DNA from: Albifimbria verrucaria
Taxonomy: Eukaryota > Ascomycota > Sordariomycetes > Hypocreales > Stachybotryaceae
Direction of reading: 5' to 3'
Assembly: GCA_020081605.1 (NCBI GenBank)
Contig: JAHREC010000013.1
Coordinates: 6,014,001-6,078,000, forward strand
Length of the DNA: 64,000 nucleotides
The notes under the pieces were generated by a model that saw nothing but the letters and a program-made list of their open reading frames with translations, ran no database searches and was not told where the DNA came from. A program made the position numbers and the translations under genes. This document shows positions 11,274-21,437 of the stretch, piece after piece; position 1 is the first letter of the stretch; every line of letters starts with the position of its first letter.

Positions 11274-12375
11274 CTACGCCAAACTTCCCTTCTCCGTCAG
11301 AGACTCACCAGCCTTAGCCTTCTCTTTCTCGAAGGGATCCGTAGCAGAGCCAACCCAAGTCATGCTCCATAGCTTTTTGTCCACGCACATCTTCATATTC
11401 TTCCAACCCCGACCGTAACCTAGTCTGGTCTTTTTCGAATGCACCCACGCAGCCGTTCTTGGATGGCATATCCTATCAAAATAGTTGGCCTCGACCCAAT
11501 CCCATACGTCTCGTGAGCAAAAATTGGGCTTTGAAGAGCCGTTGCACACGAAGGCGGCCACATCGCCGTTGACGCTGACAGCAATATGACGAGAACGTCT
11601 TGGGATCATGAAATCGTCGCAGTAGGCGAGTAGTCCATCACGGGCTTGCTCGTAGTCACGCCTGTTAAGGCGAGGGACATTGAAGCCGCATCGGTACTCA
11701 GAAACAGGAAGCGGCGCCTTTAGCCCATTAGGAGAAGGAGGTAATGGCTTCCCTTTAGTGGCCTGCTATTCTTGGGCTTGGTCACTGGTCTCTCGGGCAG
11801 AAACTGGACAGGGGCCGGAATGCTGGGGACGCCATCACTGAACGGATTATAATAGGTAGGAGCTGGCAACCTCAGTATTTCGCCTGCTGTATGCAGCCAC
11901 TCCAACACGAACTGATACAGGTCCCTAAGATTCTGAGGGACCTTGCTAGAGGGCCGGTCGAGGTTTTTGGGAGCTTCAAGAGGAGTGAGTCCATATGAGC
12001 CGGCGCCTTTGATCATTGCATCCTCCTCCACTACATCCTTCCATTTGGTCACCCTCTCATGCAACTCCATCTTGAAACTGTCGTCGGATTTCTTGAACTT
12101 ATCCCAAGGGAGGTTGATAATATCTATCATATCATTCGCCTCCTTGAGAGCGTCAGAGTATCGAACCCCACGGCGCTGGGGCTGGGTGTCTAGGCGTGTG
12201 ATGGTGAAGTTCTCGCTTCTTTTGCTGAGGTGGTTATCTTCACTTCCAGTGCTGATGGCAGAATCATCGTCATGGAAGTCCACCCGGTAGACACCGTCAG
12301 GAAGATCTGGAGGAGCTCCCAGGCTGAAACACTGGCAGCCCCAAAGCCTAGCAGGAGAGCATGGAATAGCTTCAT
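11274..12375 (-). CDS. Secreted protein of unknown function with pro-region
   Basis: Starts at MKLFHALLLGFGAASVSA, a clear signal peptide. An earlier in-frame ATG at 12387 would add only four residues (MSFT). With one base added at each of 12318-12323 and 11751-11756, the frame runs to 367 residues without other stops. After the signal come LPDGVYRVDFHDDD, a dibasic LSKR site near residue 55 that could be cut by a Kex2-type protease, and a charged helical region with a cysteine-free middle. The C-terminal part has conserved-looking Cys and Trp (YRCGF, AYCDDF, VCNGSS, FCSRDVWDW, RICHP). The pattern suits a secreted effector-like or enzyme precursor, but I recognise no catalytic motif and assign no activity. 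It borders the accessory region. Confidence 0.65.
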
Positions 12376-13594
12376 GGTGAACGACAAGAGAAGAGGCGAC
12401 CCTCAAGTCCAAATGGAGATGAGAAACGTACAGGAAAGATCCTTGAACCGCACCCTTCATTTGCAGAATAAATACCAGAGCCCATAAAGACAATGTCTGT
12501 CAAGGTTCGGTGCCATCCAGGTTGTCCAGGCATCAAATCACATGAGGCATCCTTCACGAAATCTTCATCCCGCATCCCAAATCTAATTCGTTTCCTCAAT
12601 GCGGTTATCAGCGGCAGTTACAGCCACAGCTGAGTATCGTAGAGCCCCCAAAAGATATTTTATAATCAAGAATTGTTCCGCAACGTACACCGAAAATGCG
12701 ACACTACATACTTTCTGCTGTTTCTGTGTGGTCTTTGTTTCGCGGACCTCTTTGGCCAGACCAACTCGACAGTAAAACTTACATAGACACAAATGTTTGC
12801 TCAGCTGAGGTACCTCCACACTGAAACTCAAACAGTAGCTAGGCATTGCCAATCAAGGCGAGGGCATCAGCTGCTACTCAACCCTCACTGCTGGACGTAA
12901 AACCTCCATCACACATCGATACACGATCCAATCTCAAATTCTCATTTGCTTACTCTCCCGACCTAGACCGTGGCTAGCACTATCTAATTTCGTACCTCTG
13001 TAGACTGTCCCGGCCTTCATAAAAATGGAGAAAACATAACAGGAACTTTGCTGTACCTAAATGGCCTGCTGGCAGGCGCCGTGTATGAGGCTAGAAGCCC
13101 TGGAACCAGCTATGATGTGGACGTTGATTTGTGTTGCCAGAACTGATTTGAAGGGAGGTTCACTTGTTGCATACGATGGAGTATATGGACAGTTTCTTTA
13201 CTGTGAAACGAATCACCACCAATCGTACATCTTGAAGTTGAGCTATTGCTATAGGACAAGAGGGGTTTCAAAGAAAGTGGTTAAAGACAGTTTGGTGAAT
13301 AGTTTGATGAGAAATTACCCTCAAGCAAAAACCGACTTCATGCCCATATTGCACTCCTTTCGTACGTTCTCTCCTATCCACCATAGAAGCCTCCTCCCAG
13401 TCTCTGAGTCCAAATATTCACTCAAGCAACAAAGTAACCATTCCCTGGAACCAACCATCTCTAACCTCCTCCCCATCTTAATTCACAGTGTGATCAGGCG
13501 CTAGAAGAACGATTCGACCCGCAGAATATATCACAACGCAGCCTTCCAGAGACCTGACTGCCATTCCAAGTCACGGCGTTAGCTGGATATATTG
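12376..13594. other. Intergenic region, no supported gene
   Basis: AT-richer than the housekeeping regions. A plus-strand frame at 13061-13504 has no motif and is not supported. Confidence 0.4.
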
Positions 13595-14000
13595 TCATAT
13601 CCAACACATCTGAGACAGTTGAATATATGCTGGAGTGGTAGCGCGAGTCGCTTCTGCACCTCTGGTACCAGGATTCCAATCGGGGTAGTCCACTGTGAAA
13701 TACTTCTTGAATCCTGTGACCCTTTTGAACCTCGTAGCGCCAAAGACAATGAGCAGCCAGTTCATGCGGATGAATGAACGATCTGCAGTGTATTGGGTGT
13801 AGATTGAATGGTTCGAAATTGCCAAGAGCATCTTGTCTGTGGAGTATGCCGCTATTCGAAGCAGAGAGGCAAACAGGTGTTTGTCGTTGTCGGTAATGTA
13901 AGGCTTGCGAGACTGAGACGTGTCTGTTCCAGTGTCAGAATCATGGACATTATCAGGATTCAGAGCGTTAAAACGATGGGATAGCCAGAGATACTTGGAA
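13595..14000 (-). pseudogene. Relic of the orphan family encoded at 26.1-27.7 kb
   Basis: The minus strand reads open for about 135 residues to a TGA at 13595-13597. It contains YITDNDKHLFASLLRIAAYS, then ADRSFIRMNWLLIVFGA and VDYPDWNPGTRG. The intact protein at 26097-27698 has TDKSFIRIIWLYMLFGQ and RDYPGWDPVV at the same spacing, so the two share a domain of about 75-100 residues. No good start codon or complete N-terminus is present, and the frame ends soon after the domain, whereas the intact relative continues for almost 280 residues. I call it a truncated copy, although an intron-containing short gene is not excluded. A dispersed repeat lies about 200 bp upstream. Confidence 0.55.
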
Positions 14001-14195
14001 TTAGGAAGACAAACATCAGCTTACCTGGATCTGACGAGGATATGGCCCCGGAAAGGCCTACGTGACGGTAGGTAGCCCCAGATTCCGGAGTAGGGTAAAT
14101 GCAGCACAACCGGGCACAGTAGTGCTTTGGGGCTTAGCATCGCAAGTGACAGTATGTTCAATAGGTATTCAGATATAAAATTTGAGGAGACTGAG

Positions 14196-14380
14196 TTCTT
14201 TTACCGCCACCAGGGCCCACGAGAGAACTCAGCTTGCACACCGATCCGGATATGGCACCGTGCGGATGCCCGTTGTGCGCGCCCTAGGAGAGCGGAACGA
14301 ACTGAATACAAGAGCAGGGCCCGAAGGCAAAGCTCAAGGGCACGATTCAGTTCCTTTGGGTCGTGATTTAGGTGGGTGAG
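14196..14380 (+). repeat. Dispersed ~185-bp repeat, copy 1
   Basis: Shares most bases with 30494-30680 in the same orientation, including the exact block GCGCGCCCTAGGAGAGCGGA and the following GAACTGAATACAAGAGCA and GGGCACGATTCAGTTCCTTT. Non-coding as far as can be seen. Located beside the orphan-family relic at 13.6-14.0 kb. Confidence 0.8.
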
Positions 14381-14592
14381 TTGAATCCAGAGAACATATC
14401 TGTCACATCTGCCTGCGACCTTCGACTTGTTAAATAATGAGTAGGATAGGTCGGGAAGATAATGGGTCTGCTCACCATGACCAGTCCACAGATTTCACAA
14501 TGCCTTCGGATGCGCAGCGGGAGAAAATGGGACCGTTTGCTGATCCGTAGAAATAATGATTTGGCTATCATTATGATAAACAGCAGAGAAGG

Positions 14593-14637
14593 AACATCGG
14601 AGTGGAAAGGAGGTAAACTCCCGTCCACTCCGATGTT
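14593..14637. repeat. Perfect 14-bp inverted repeat
   Basis: AACATCGGAGTGGA at 14593-14606 is repeated in inverse at 14624-14637 with a 17-base loop. It could form a hairpin in DNA or RNA. No gene overlaps it. Confidence 0.7.
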
Positions 14638-15666
14638 TTCGTGGATGGGGTGGTGATGGTGGAAAACTTGATGATGAAGATTGATGAAGGAGGGAAAGGA
14701 AGAAAAAATTAGGATTAGGAAATTTATTTATTTTGAAAGAGCATTTTAATTGTTTCTACATGATTTTGTGCGCCGGCTGGTCAACACCTTGCCAGCTGAC
14801 AGCTGACTTCGATGTCGTGGATGCTCGCTCCTAGGCGACGAAATGAGGACAGCTCAAGACTGGTTCATAAGAATCATATTTACGGAACAAAGAGGAAATA
14901 TGAAAGATAAAATAGGGGGCAAGTATAGGAGAATTATTCTACGTACATGCGGTGACGGCATTACAGTAACTGATCTGGTGAGAGGACCAACCTGTATGTG
15001 TCAAGACCTTCGAGCAGAAGTCCCCGTCTGGGGCTTCCACCCAGCAAATCATGCTCGTAACTCCCCACGTTTTACGACAAGGCAGAGATAAAAACTGTAT
15101 TCTAAAAGTTTGCAGATCGAAATAACACAAGGCAGAAACATTCTGATGCTTCCGGACATGGTGTCGTTGATACAACGCCAGATGCATCCAGAATTACATG
15201 CCTTAGCCAGACCACGAAGATGTACGCTACAGTCGTCATAAAGTTGGTGATGAGGACTAATGAGGTCATTTTTTCTGTTGTTTTTCGGAGAGTCTGACCA
15301 AGGAACATAATTTAAAGACACAAACAGTGTAGGTCCTCTAAAATCTTCAATGAACATCCCAGTGATGTTGCACATGTCTGTATGAGTAGAAGACTTCTCT
15401 GGTAGCTGGTCCGTTCGTCACGATTCATGACCGCTAGCAGAGACTCAGAGTTCTGATTCCATATCATATAATTCTATTTGTACCTTTCAATTTCTCTGCT
15501 CTGCACTTTGCCAGCTCCACTTCTCTTTATTCCAACCTTTTTCACACTTCTACCACAGTCATCGAACAAGAACTCAGAAACGTACACATCTGTATCCTCT
15601 TGAGCAGAGCACTGGCTGCAATCACTTCTTAGGAAGTCACCTCCAGTTTGCACTCAAAAGTATATC
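14638..15666. other. Intergenic region, no supported gene
   Basis: AT-rich start (14700-14770), then mixed sequence without a convincing frame. The last 130 bases are a CT/CA-rich leader before the gene at 15667. Confidence 0.4.
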
Positions 15667-16199
15667 ATGGAATCGTCGAGAAGCACTCACAAGAAGAAGT
15701 CGCCTCAAGATTCTGCTTCCCAAGTATTTCTCCCTCCCCGAAGGCTGAAGGAGGTCTACTCGGAGAAACAGGGCTACCTATGAGCTGTCATACAACCGGA
15801 GTTTCGATGGAAACCACGAGAACTCAAAACGACGAACGAACTCAGACGGACCTCAAACCGATTGTCTGCAAGTTGCTCGCACAGCAGCGAACCCAGGGAT
15901 CAACCACAGAGCTGCCCACGCCAGAGGAGACGCAGATACCAACAAGCACTAAAGTCGCCACTCCCGGCATTGAGAAGCCCGAGCCTACCCAACCTAGAGC
16001 GCCTGCAGATACTTACAGCGAGGAAGAAACAACGGTCGTTGTTCTAACTGAGGCGCTTGAGGAATTGGCTTCGAGACTTGATCGGCTCCAGGATTTGGTA
16101 CAGGCGCAAGCAACGCTGCTTGACGCGATACGGGAGGTAGTCATGATATTGATAGGTCAGAATGTCATAAGTGACCAGCTGCTAAAGATCTTGCAATGA
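15667..16199 (+). CDS. Orphan coiled-coil protein A
   Basis: ATG at 15667 (context ATATCATGG) begins MESSRSTHKKKSPQDSAS. A single missing base before about 15780 moves the frame into one that stays open to TGA at 16197-16199, giving about 177 residues and an exact codon sum. The N-terminal half is polar and low-complexity (Lys, Ser, Thr, Pro, Gln). The C-terminal 60 residues form a regular heptad-like helix (LEELASRLDRLQDLVQAQ, then LLDAIREVVMILIGQ), predicted to be a coiled coil. The architecture of a disordered basic start and a C-terminal coiled coil resembles the genes at 26.1-27.7 and 28.9-29.9 kb, though I see no direct sequence identity. Function unknown. It lies within the accessory region. 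Confidence 0.5.
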
Positions 16200-17559
16200 C
16201 CAAGATTTCGACAAAGACAATGGTTCCCCTATGGTGGCTGCGCGGTGTTATTGCATGTGGCCAAATCGTCCCTTCACGCACCTGGACTGGAATGGCGAGG
16301 GAAATGGCAATGTTCTTCATCTATTGAGTTAAGAATTCGAAGATTGACTGGAAATATGGATCTCAACGGCGAGGCCATGATGTCTCATGAATCCGGCATT
16401 TGACAGAGAATAGGATATTGGAAAGGGTGCGGAACCAACACGAAAGTAATTTCTTAAGGATGAAAGCCCCCGTAGACTCATCCATTGAACATTTATCTCT
16501 CTTGATTTATTGACTTAAGACGTGTTTTTCCTGTAGCGACGATATCTAAGCACTAGGGGTGACTCTCAGAATGGAAATGAGGTCAGCAGTATATGGGGAA
16601 GAGATGCAGTCGTAGGCCCACTTCGATAGATGAGAGGCATCTAAATCCTCCCCGTAGAAGTCCTGGAGAGCGCGTTGTCGCAGTTTCGTTTGTTGAGGTC
16701 ACATGTACATGGAGACGCCCCTAGATTGTGATTGTGATTGTGTTTGTGGATGGGAGATTGCTGGACGTGGATGGGTAGGGTGAAGAAACAGACAAATACG
16801 CCGAAGTTTGGAGTTTGCGTGCACACATGAGAGGCACTGACACTAGAATGAGCTGTGGTCAGTGTGGCGAGGCTTCTGTGGTACGACTTCAGATGGATCA
16901 CCGACAGAGAAGCCATGAAAAGATAACTGCGTGTTTGCAAACTGCATGTTTGCAGCATGGCTTGTGCTGAATGCGCCGTGTATGATGGGCTTGAGACCGC
17001 CCCTTCCGTGCCAGCATTTGGTAACGAAATGACGAGGAGATTCGTGATCTAGGCCAGTTTCTGTGATTAACAACAAAGTCATGATTGTTAATCACAGACA
17101 CCCTATTGTTAGCATCCTCCCAAACATCCAGGGCCGAGCTAGCTCTGGTAGATTAAATGAACCACGACTCAGATAGTCTGAATCACGCTACGTGATACAA
17201 GAACTAGTGAATCACTTTACCGTGTGGAGCTTCTATAGTCGAGCTGTCTCGTGAATGGGATCTGTTTCTCATAGTCCCCGCTACTGTTAATCACTGCTAC
17301 ATCTGCCACAAATGAATGACGCACCTTACAACGACAATAGAATCTGAACTTATAATGAATCAGTGCCTAAAAGCGAGGTAACACAAACACGGTTGAGACG
17401 GTCAATGGCATGCAGGCAGCTGTCACACCCTAAGCAAAGGCACGCACATTTCGAATATTTAAACCCCTCTTCATCCGCTACCTTTTCTCCCTCCTTCACA
17501 TTCTCTTATCCCTCTTCATCAGCGCGAGCTGTCCACACTTTGTCACGGTGTTGTTGAGA
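16200..17559. other. Intergenic region with a palindrome
   Basis: No supported gene. Contains a TTGTGA-type microsatellite near 16728, a perfect inverted repeat at 17060-17098, and several GAATCAC/TTAATCAC strings between 17090 and 17300. Confidence 0.4.
17060..17098. repeat. Perfect 14-bp inverted repeat
   Basis: TCTGTGATTAACAA at 17060-17073 pairs with TTGTTAATCACAGA at 17085-17098 across an 11-base loop. Related half-sites (TTAATCAC, GTGATTAAC-like) recur nearby, so this may be a protein-binding palindrome. Confidence 0.7.
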
Positions 17560-19172
17560 GGGCGGACGCCCTCAACATCATGACGCTCCATCCGACACTC
17601 CAATAGTCACCTCCAACATCCCGTTCGCTCTTCACTATCCTGATGTAGGTGCATTACGGTTCTTCACAGTCACGCCTCTAACCTCAAGTCATGTAGCGGT
17701 AGGGAAGACAACGTCAAGAGGCTCACTCACCGGAGTCAACATCTCTGGCATCTTGTAAGTTACTCATGGGGAGCTATGAAGAGCCGCAGCATGCTGACTT
17801 TTCTTGTAGTAAGCCGAAGGCTCTTGACAGACCCCAAGATGTTCTCTTGGATCATCTAGCAACCTTCGTCATCTAAAATTTCGCGCATCATCTGCATTCC
17901 CTCTGTGAGTGACCGACCCTCTGTTTTGATGAAGACCACCGACTAACTTGGACCTTAGCATCACCTCGGCCCATGAAGTGCAATATCTTTCCGAAGCGGC
18001 ATTGAGATTCCTCATGGAACCAGCAAGCTAGACCGACAATTGGCACAGCATTGCAACGACTGTTGCTGGAAGTTTCGCTGAGCATGCTCCGGGCAAGGAT
18101 ACCACTTCAATCTTTGTCCTTGCCGCCAACCTCGCTAGTGCCTCTGATGAAGACAAGAGTGCTTACCGCCAACTTGTCGAGGAGTTTCGCAAGGGAGACA
18201 AGTCAAATTATACGCAACACAAGGAGCAAGCATGGATGTTCCTTACCAAGGCAATTCTAGGGTCGGACATTATGGTGACCACTCCTGTTGCGTTCGCGCA
18301 GATGGTGAACCATGTCCGGAAGATCAACCCACCTCTGATCATTGTCGATGAGGCTGGCCGACTTACGGAAGCTTCCTCATGGATTCCGATGGCCAAGTGT
18401 CCGGACTCTCCTGCATCTTTGTTGGAGACAACAAGCAATTTCGGCCTGTTGCGTTGGCTCGAGATGAGCCGAGTTTCAAAAACATCTATGGACTTCAGCG
18501 TCAAATGAGTCTTTTAACCGGCTCGATACCCTTGGGTTGACCGGTTTCAACTTCATCAAGAACAACCGAGCTCTCGGCAACGCTCATGCTTGGGCAGCAG
18601 ATTACCTTTACCCTGGTAATATGGATGTCGTTAACCAGGCGCCAACAGCACTTAGCAAAGCCATGCAAGAATGGCTAGCGCTCAAAGCCCAGTGCCCTCC
18701 AGTCAACGGCGTCTGTATGGTCAATATCCCATATGCTAGCCAGCATGAAGTCGGCACGTCTTTCGCGAATCCCATCGATGCACTATTCATCCGCGAATTC
18801 CTCGTGTATATGTATCGACATGCGCCGATTGTCAATGCCGGTGACTTTCTGCAGAATATCAGTCCACCTCGTGTGGGCACAGTCTTGACTATCACTGGAT
18901 ATTCTGCTCAGAAAAATGAACTGCAAGGCTGCCTTCGTGAACTTACAGCCGCAGAAGTTCGTCTAGACAAAATCAGCGTTCGCACTATTGACGACTCGCC
19001 TAGCCATGAGGCAGATGTTGTTATTATTGATCTTGTTTGGTCAGATCAGGAGGGATTTCTCGACCACCAGATTAGACTTGCAGTAATGATGACCGGATCT
19101 CGATTTGCAACAATCATCATTGGTCGTACAAAGGTGTCTCTGTCCTCACTCAAAACTAAACAGTTCGTTTGA
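17560..19172 (+). pseudogene. SF1 helicase-like P-loop NTPase (UPF1/AAA_11-12 type), broken
   Basis: Starts with an open stretch reading DAPSDTPIVTSNIPFALHYP, followed by a GTAAGT...TTGTAG intron into KPKALDRPQDVLLDHL. Further downstream are DIMVTTPVAFAQM, the Walker B-like box IIVDEAGRLTE, the motif-III-like FVGDNKQFRPVALA, and a C-terminal RTIDDSPSHEADVVIIDLV that matches the UvrD/UPF1 C-terminal motif. A good Walker A is not seen. One-base gaps at 18410-18411 and 18511-18514 are of the homopolymer type found throughout the window. The TAG at 18029-18031 is different: the surrounding frame (FLMEPAS, stop, TDNWHSIATT) is continuous, so it is a true nonsense codon. A TAA/frameshift near 17874 and no convincing start add to the case for decay. 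The family is common as dispersed copies in fungal accessory regions, and its biological role is unclear. Confidence 0.6.
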
Positions 19173-19194
19173 GCATATCAACACTCTGTAGAAG

Positions 19195-19435
19195 GAAACA
19201 AAAGAACATTAGGGAACCATTAGAACTAGACAACAAAAACATTAGAAAAATGATAAAATGCAGTAACAAAAACAATAGAAAAATAGTAGAGTACTGTAAC
19301 CAAAACATTAGAAATATAATAAAATACAGTAACAAAAATAATAGAAAAATAGTAGAATACCGTAATAAGAACAGTAGAAAAACAGTAGGAAAACAATAGA
19401 ACACTATCAGAATAAAACAGTAAGAAAGTTAGGAA
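19195..19435 (+). repeat. A-rich tandem repeat, ~66-bp period
   Basis: AGTAACAAAAACAATAGAAA near 19262 recurs 66 bases later with few changes, with further partial units. An open frame across it (residues like NKNNRKIVEY repeated every 22 residues) is a by-product of the repeat. It follows the stop codon of the helicase-like gene directly. A shorter relative is at 20828-20950. Confidence 0.75.
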
Positions 19436-19439
19436 AACA

Positions 19440-19582
19440 AGCGTCGTGAATCAGAATTTATTTACTCTCTTCTTCGCATTCCATCCCACCTAAGAAACAG
19501 TTTTAGTCCTGTTCTCTTAACTTGATCGCCTGCACACTGAAGCACAGCAGTGAAGAGCTGGCATCGAGAAACATGAATTACT
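19440..19582 (+). repeat. Duplicated 3'-flank segment, copy 1
   Basis: Aligns with 20955-21095: shared strings include CGTCGTGAATCAGAA versus CATCGTGAGTCAGAA, GTTCTCTTAA versus ATTCTCTTAA, TGCACACTGA, GGCACAGC-like and TGGCATCGAGAA. In both places an A-rich block starting CCATTAGAA lies immediately upstream. Confidence 0.7.
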
Positions 19583-19735
19583 TGGTCTTGCTCTTGTGCC
19601 CAGTACGTTCCGCTCTCCTAGGGCATGCACAATCGGCATCCGCACGGTGTCATAACCTCATCGGTGTGTAAATTGAGCATCTCTCGTGTGCCCTCGTGGC
19701 GGTAACGGATCTGGATCTCTTCGAGTTATATCAAC
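19583..19735 (-). repeat. Dispersed ~185-bp repeat, copy 3 (inverted, truncated)
   Basis: The reverse complement of this stretch matches 30470-30610, including CACCGATGAGGTTATGACAC, CCGTGCGGATG, and CCCTAGGAGAGCGGAACG. The part corresponding to GCTCAAGGGCACGATTCAG is missing, so this copy is truncated at one end. Confidence 0.75.
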
Positions 19736-20820
19736 ATCTTGCACCGAATAATCCTTGAGCATATTCTCTCACTGCTTACAGTAACCTTCCACTTGCATCT
19801 ATTTGACGAAAACAGTCGCTTCCATCCTATCCTTGAGATGACATCATCCTTGCATGCCTCTTAAAATCAGGCAGGTAAGTACCCACCAGTGATGGGCTTG
19901 GTTTTGCCAGCCATTTCCCAGCAGGTACTGCTGTTTTCGGTGGTTGATACCAACTTGTTAGGCAGACAGGTGCTAACAGAGCTACAAAGCCAGGGCTTTG
20001 GTTCCTTGCTAATTCGTGCCTGTGCTGCAGTGAAAGCGAAGTGCCTGTGGCTCTCAATCTTGAAACTGCTGCTCTTCATCATCTCGAGCGCAAATTATGG
20101 AAGCCTTTATTCTTTTGTCAAACTCGCCAATGCATTCTTATCCTCCATCTTCGACATCCCTTCGTCGATTACGCACGATATCGCCGCTTTCTCTGTATCT
20201 CAAGATATTCGTTGAGCGACTCAATCTACTTTTTGATGTACCCTCATCTCTGGTTCTTCTTGACCTCCTCTTCGATCTTCCCTCACCACTACTGTCTTCT
20301 TCCTGATCTCGTCCCTGGTCCACCTGGTCTCTCCTCATCCTTCTTCTCCTTAACCCCTATACCTTGAAGTCAGTCTCTCTAGTCTAATCTCCCACTATCT
20401 GCAGCTCTACCTGTAAGTCTTATCTGCATTATGTCAAACGCCTTCGGTTTGTGACTGAAAGATTTTGTGTTCTCTCCCCACATTTACTATGAATACTAAT
20501 TATGTGGATAGTGAAACGTGATGACTGACAGTAGAGCCTTGAAGCGTCGTAAACGCATTGAAGAAGCAGAGCTGGCTCGTACACCCGCACAGCTCCACCA
20601 AGAACAGCAATCACGGGGTCGCAAACGGGCTCACCGCTGCGCTCTACGCTCACTCCACAACAGCTCAACATGATTAAACGATACTGCACAAAATTTCTAC
20701 GAGATAGGTAGCCCAAAATTCTGCGCGGAGAGCCTGTTAGAGTCACCTGGTGAGCTAAGCGTGCCTTACGATCCAGAGTTTCGAAGAAATAAGGTCAATA
20801 TTTTAACCAGAAACCTGGGA
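19736..20820. other. Accessory intergenic region
   Basis: No well-supported gene. A 50-codon plus-strand frame at 20521-20673 (MTDSRALKRRKRIEEAEL start, very basic) might be a fragment of a larger lost gene. CT-rich sequence around 20230-20350. Confidence 0.35.
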
Positions 20821-21095
20821 TGAATCAGGAAACCATTAGAATTAAACAACAAAAATAGTAGAAAATTAACAAAAACTAAACAAATAAAGAAAACATAGAA
20901 AATAGAAAAACGTCAGAAAAAAAACAGTAAAATACCCTCAAAAATTAGGAATAATTACATCGTGAGTCAGAAGGTCTTTATTATGTTTCTTCCAAAGTAT
21001 CAAGCCACTTTATTCTTATTCTCTTAATTTCACCGCTTGCACACTGACACAAAGGCACAGCGACGTGAGTTGGCATCGAGAACCAGACTTTGCGT
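20821..21095 (+). repeat. Duplicated A-rich block and 3'-flank segment, copy 2
   Basis: Starts AAACCATTAGAATTAAACAA, matching the A-rich block at about 19215, and continues into the segment homologous to 19440-19582. The helicase-like coding sequence itself is not found directly upstream of this copy. Confidence 0.7.
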
Positions 21096-21437
21096 GGTGG
21101 CATCTTAGGCTACAACGGAGAGAGACAAATATTTTACAAGTTACATGTTCGAATAATCAGAATAAGAATTCACTGCACCTTGATGCTTAAGTCAGTCATT
21201 TGCTATTGTTTATCCAATTTCCAAGGAATGATATTCGTATCAAAGCCCAAAGGTTACTAGATTGAATGTCTTCCTTTCGTAAGTTGGGTGGCTGACTTTG
21301 GACCCTTGTTTCTGCCCCACGTTACTTCCTATCTCTTATCTTATCGCACAGAGTCCCAAAATTTCTTCGATTGCTACTCGTGCCTCCAGCGAACAATTCA
21401 TTCACGATTATCTTGTACAGCAGATCAATCGCCCACA

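Noticed and set aside
11274..12375. Heat-labile-enterotoxin-like ADP-ribosyltransferase suggested by a YRVD string after the signal peptide
   Set aside because: The catalytic STS and downstream Glu pattern of that family is not seen, so no toxin function is assigned.
13061..13504. 147-codon plus-strand frame
   Set aside because: Composition is unlike the coding genes here and no homology pattern was recognised.
17560..21095. Helitron or other complete DNA transposon
   Set aside because: No Rep domain, transposase, terminal repeats or target-site duplication could be found around the helicase-like sequence.
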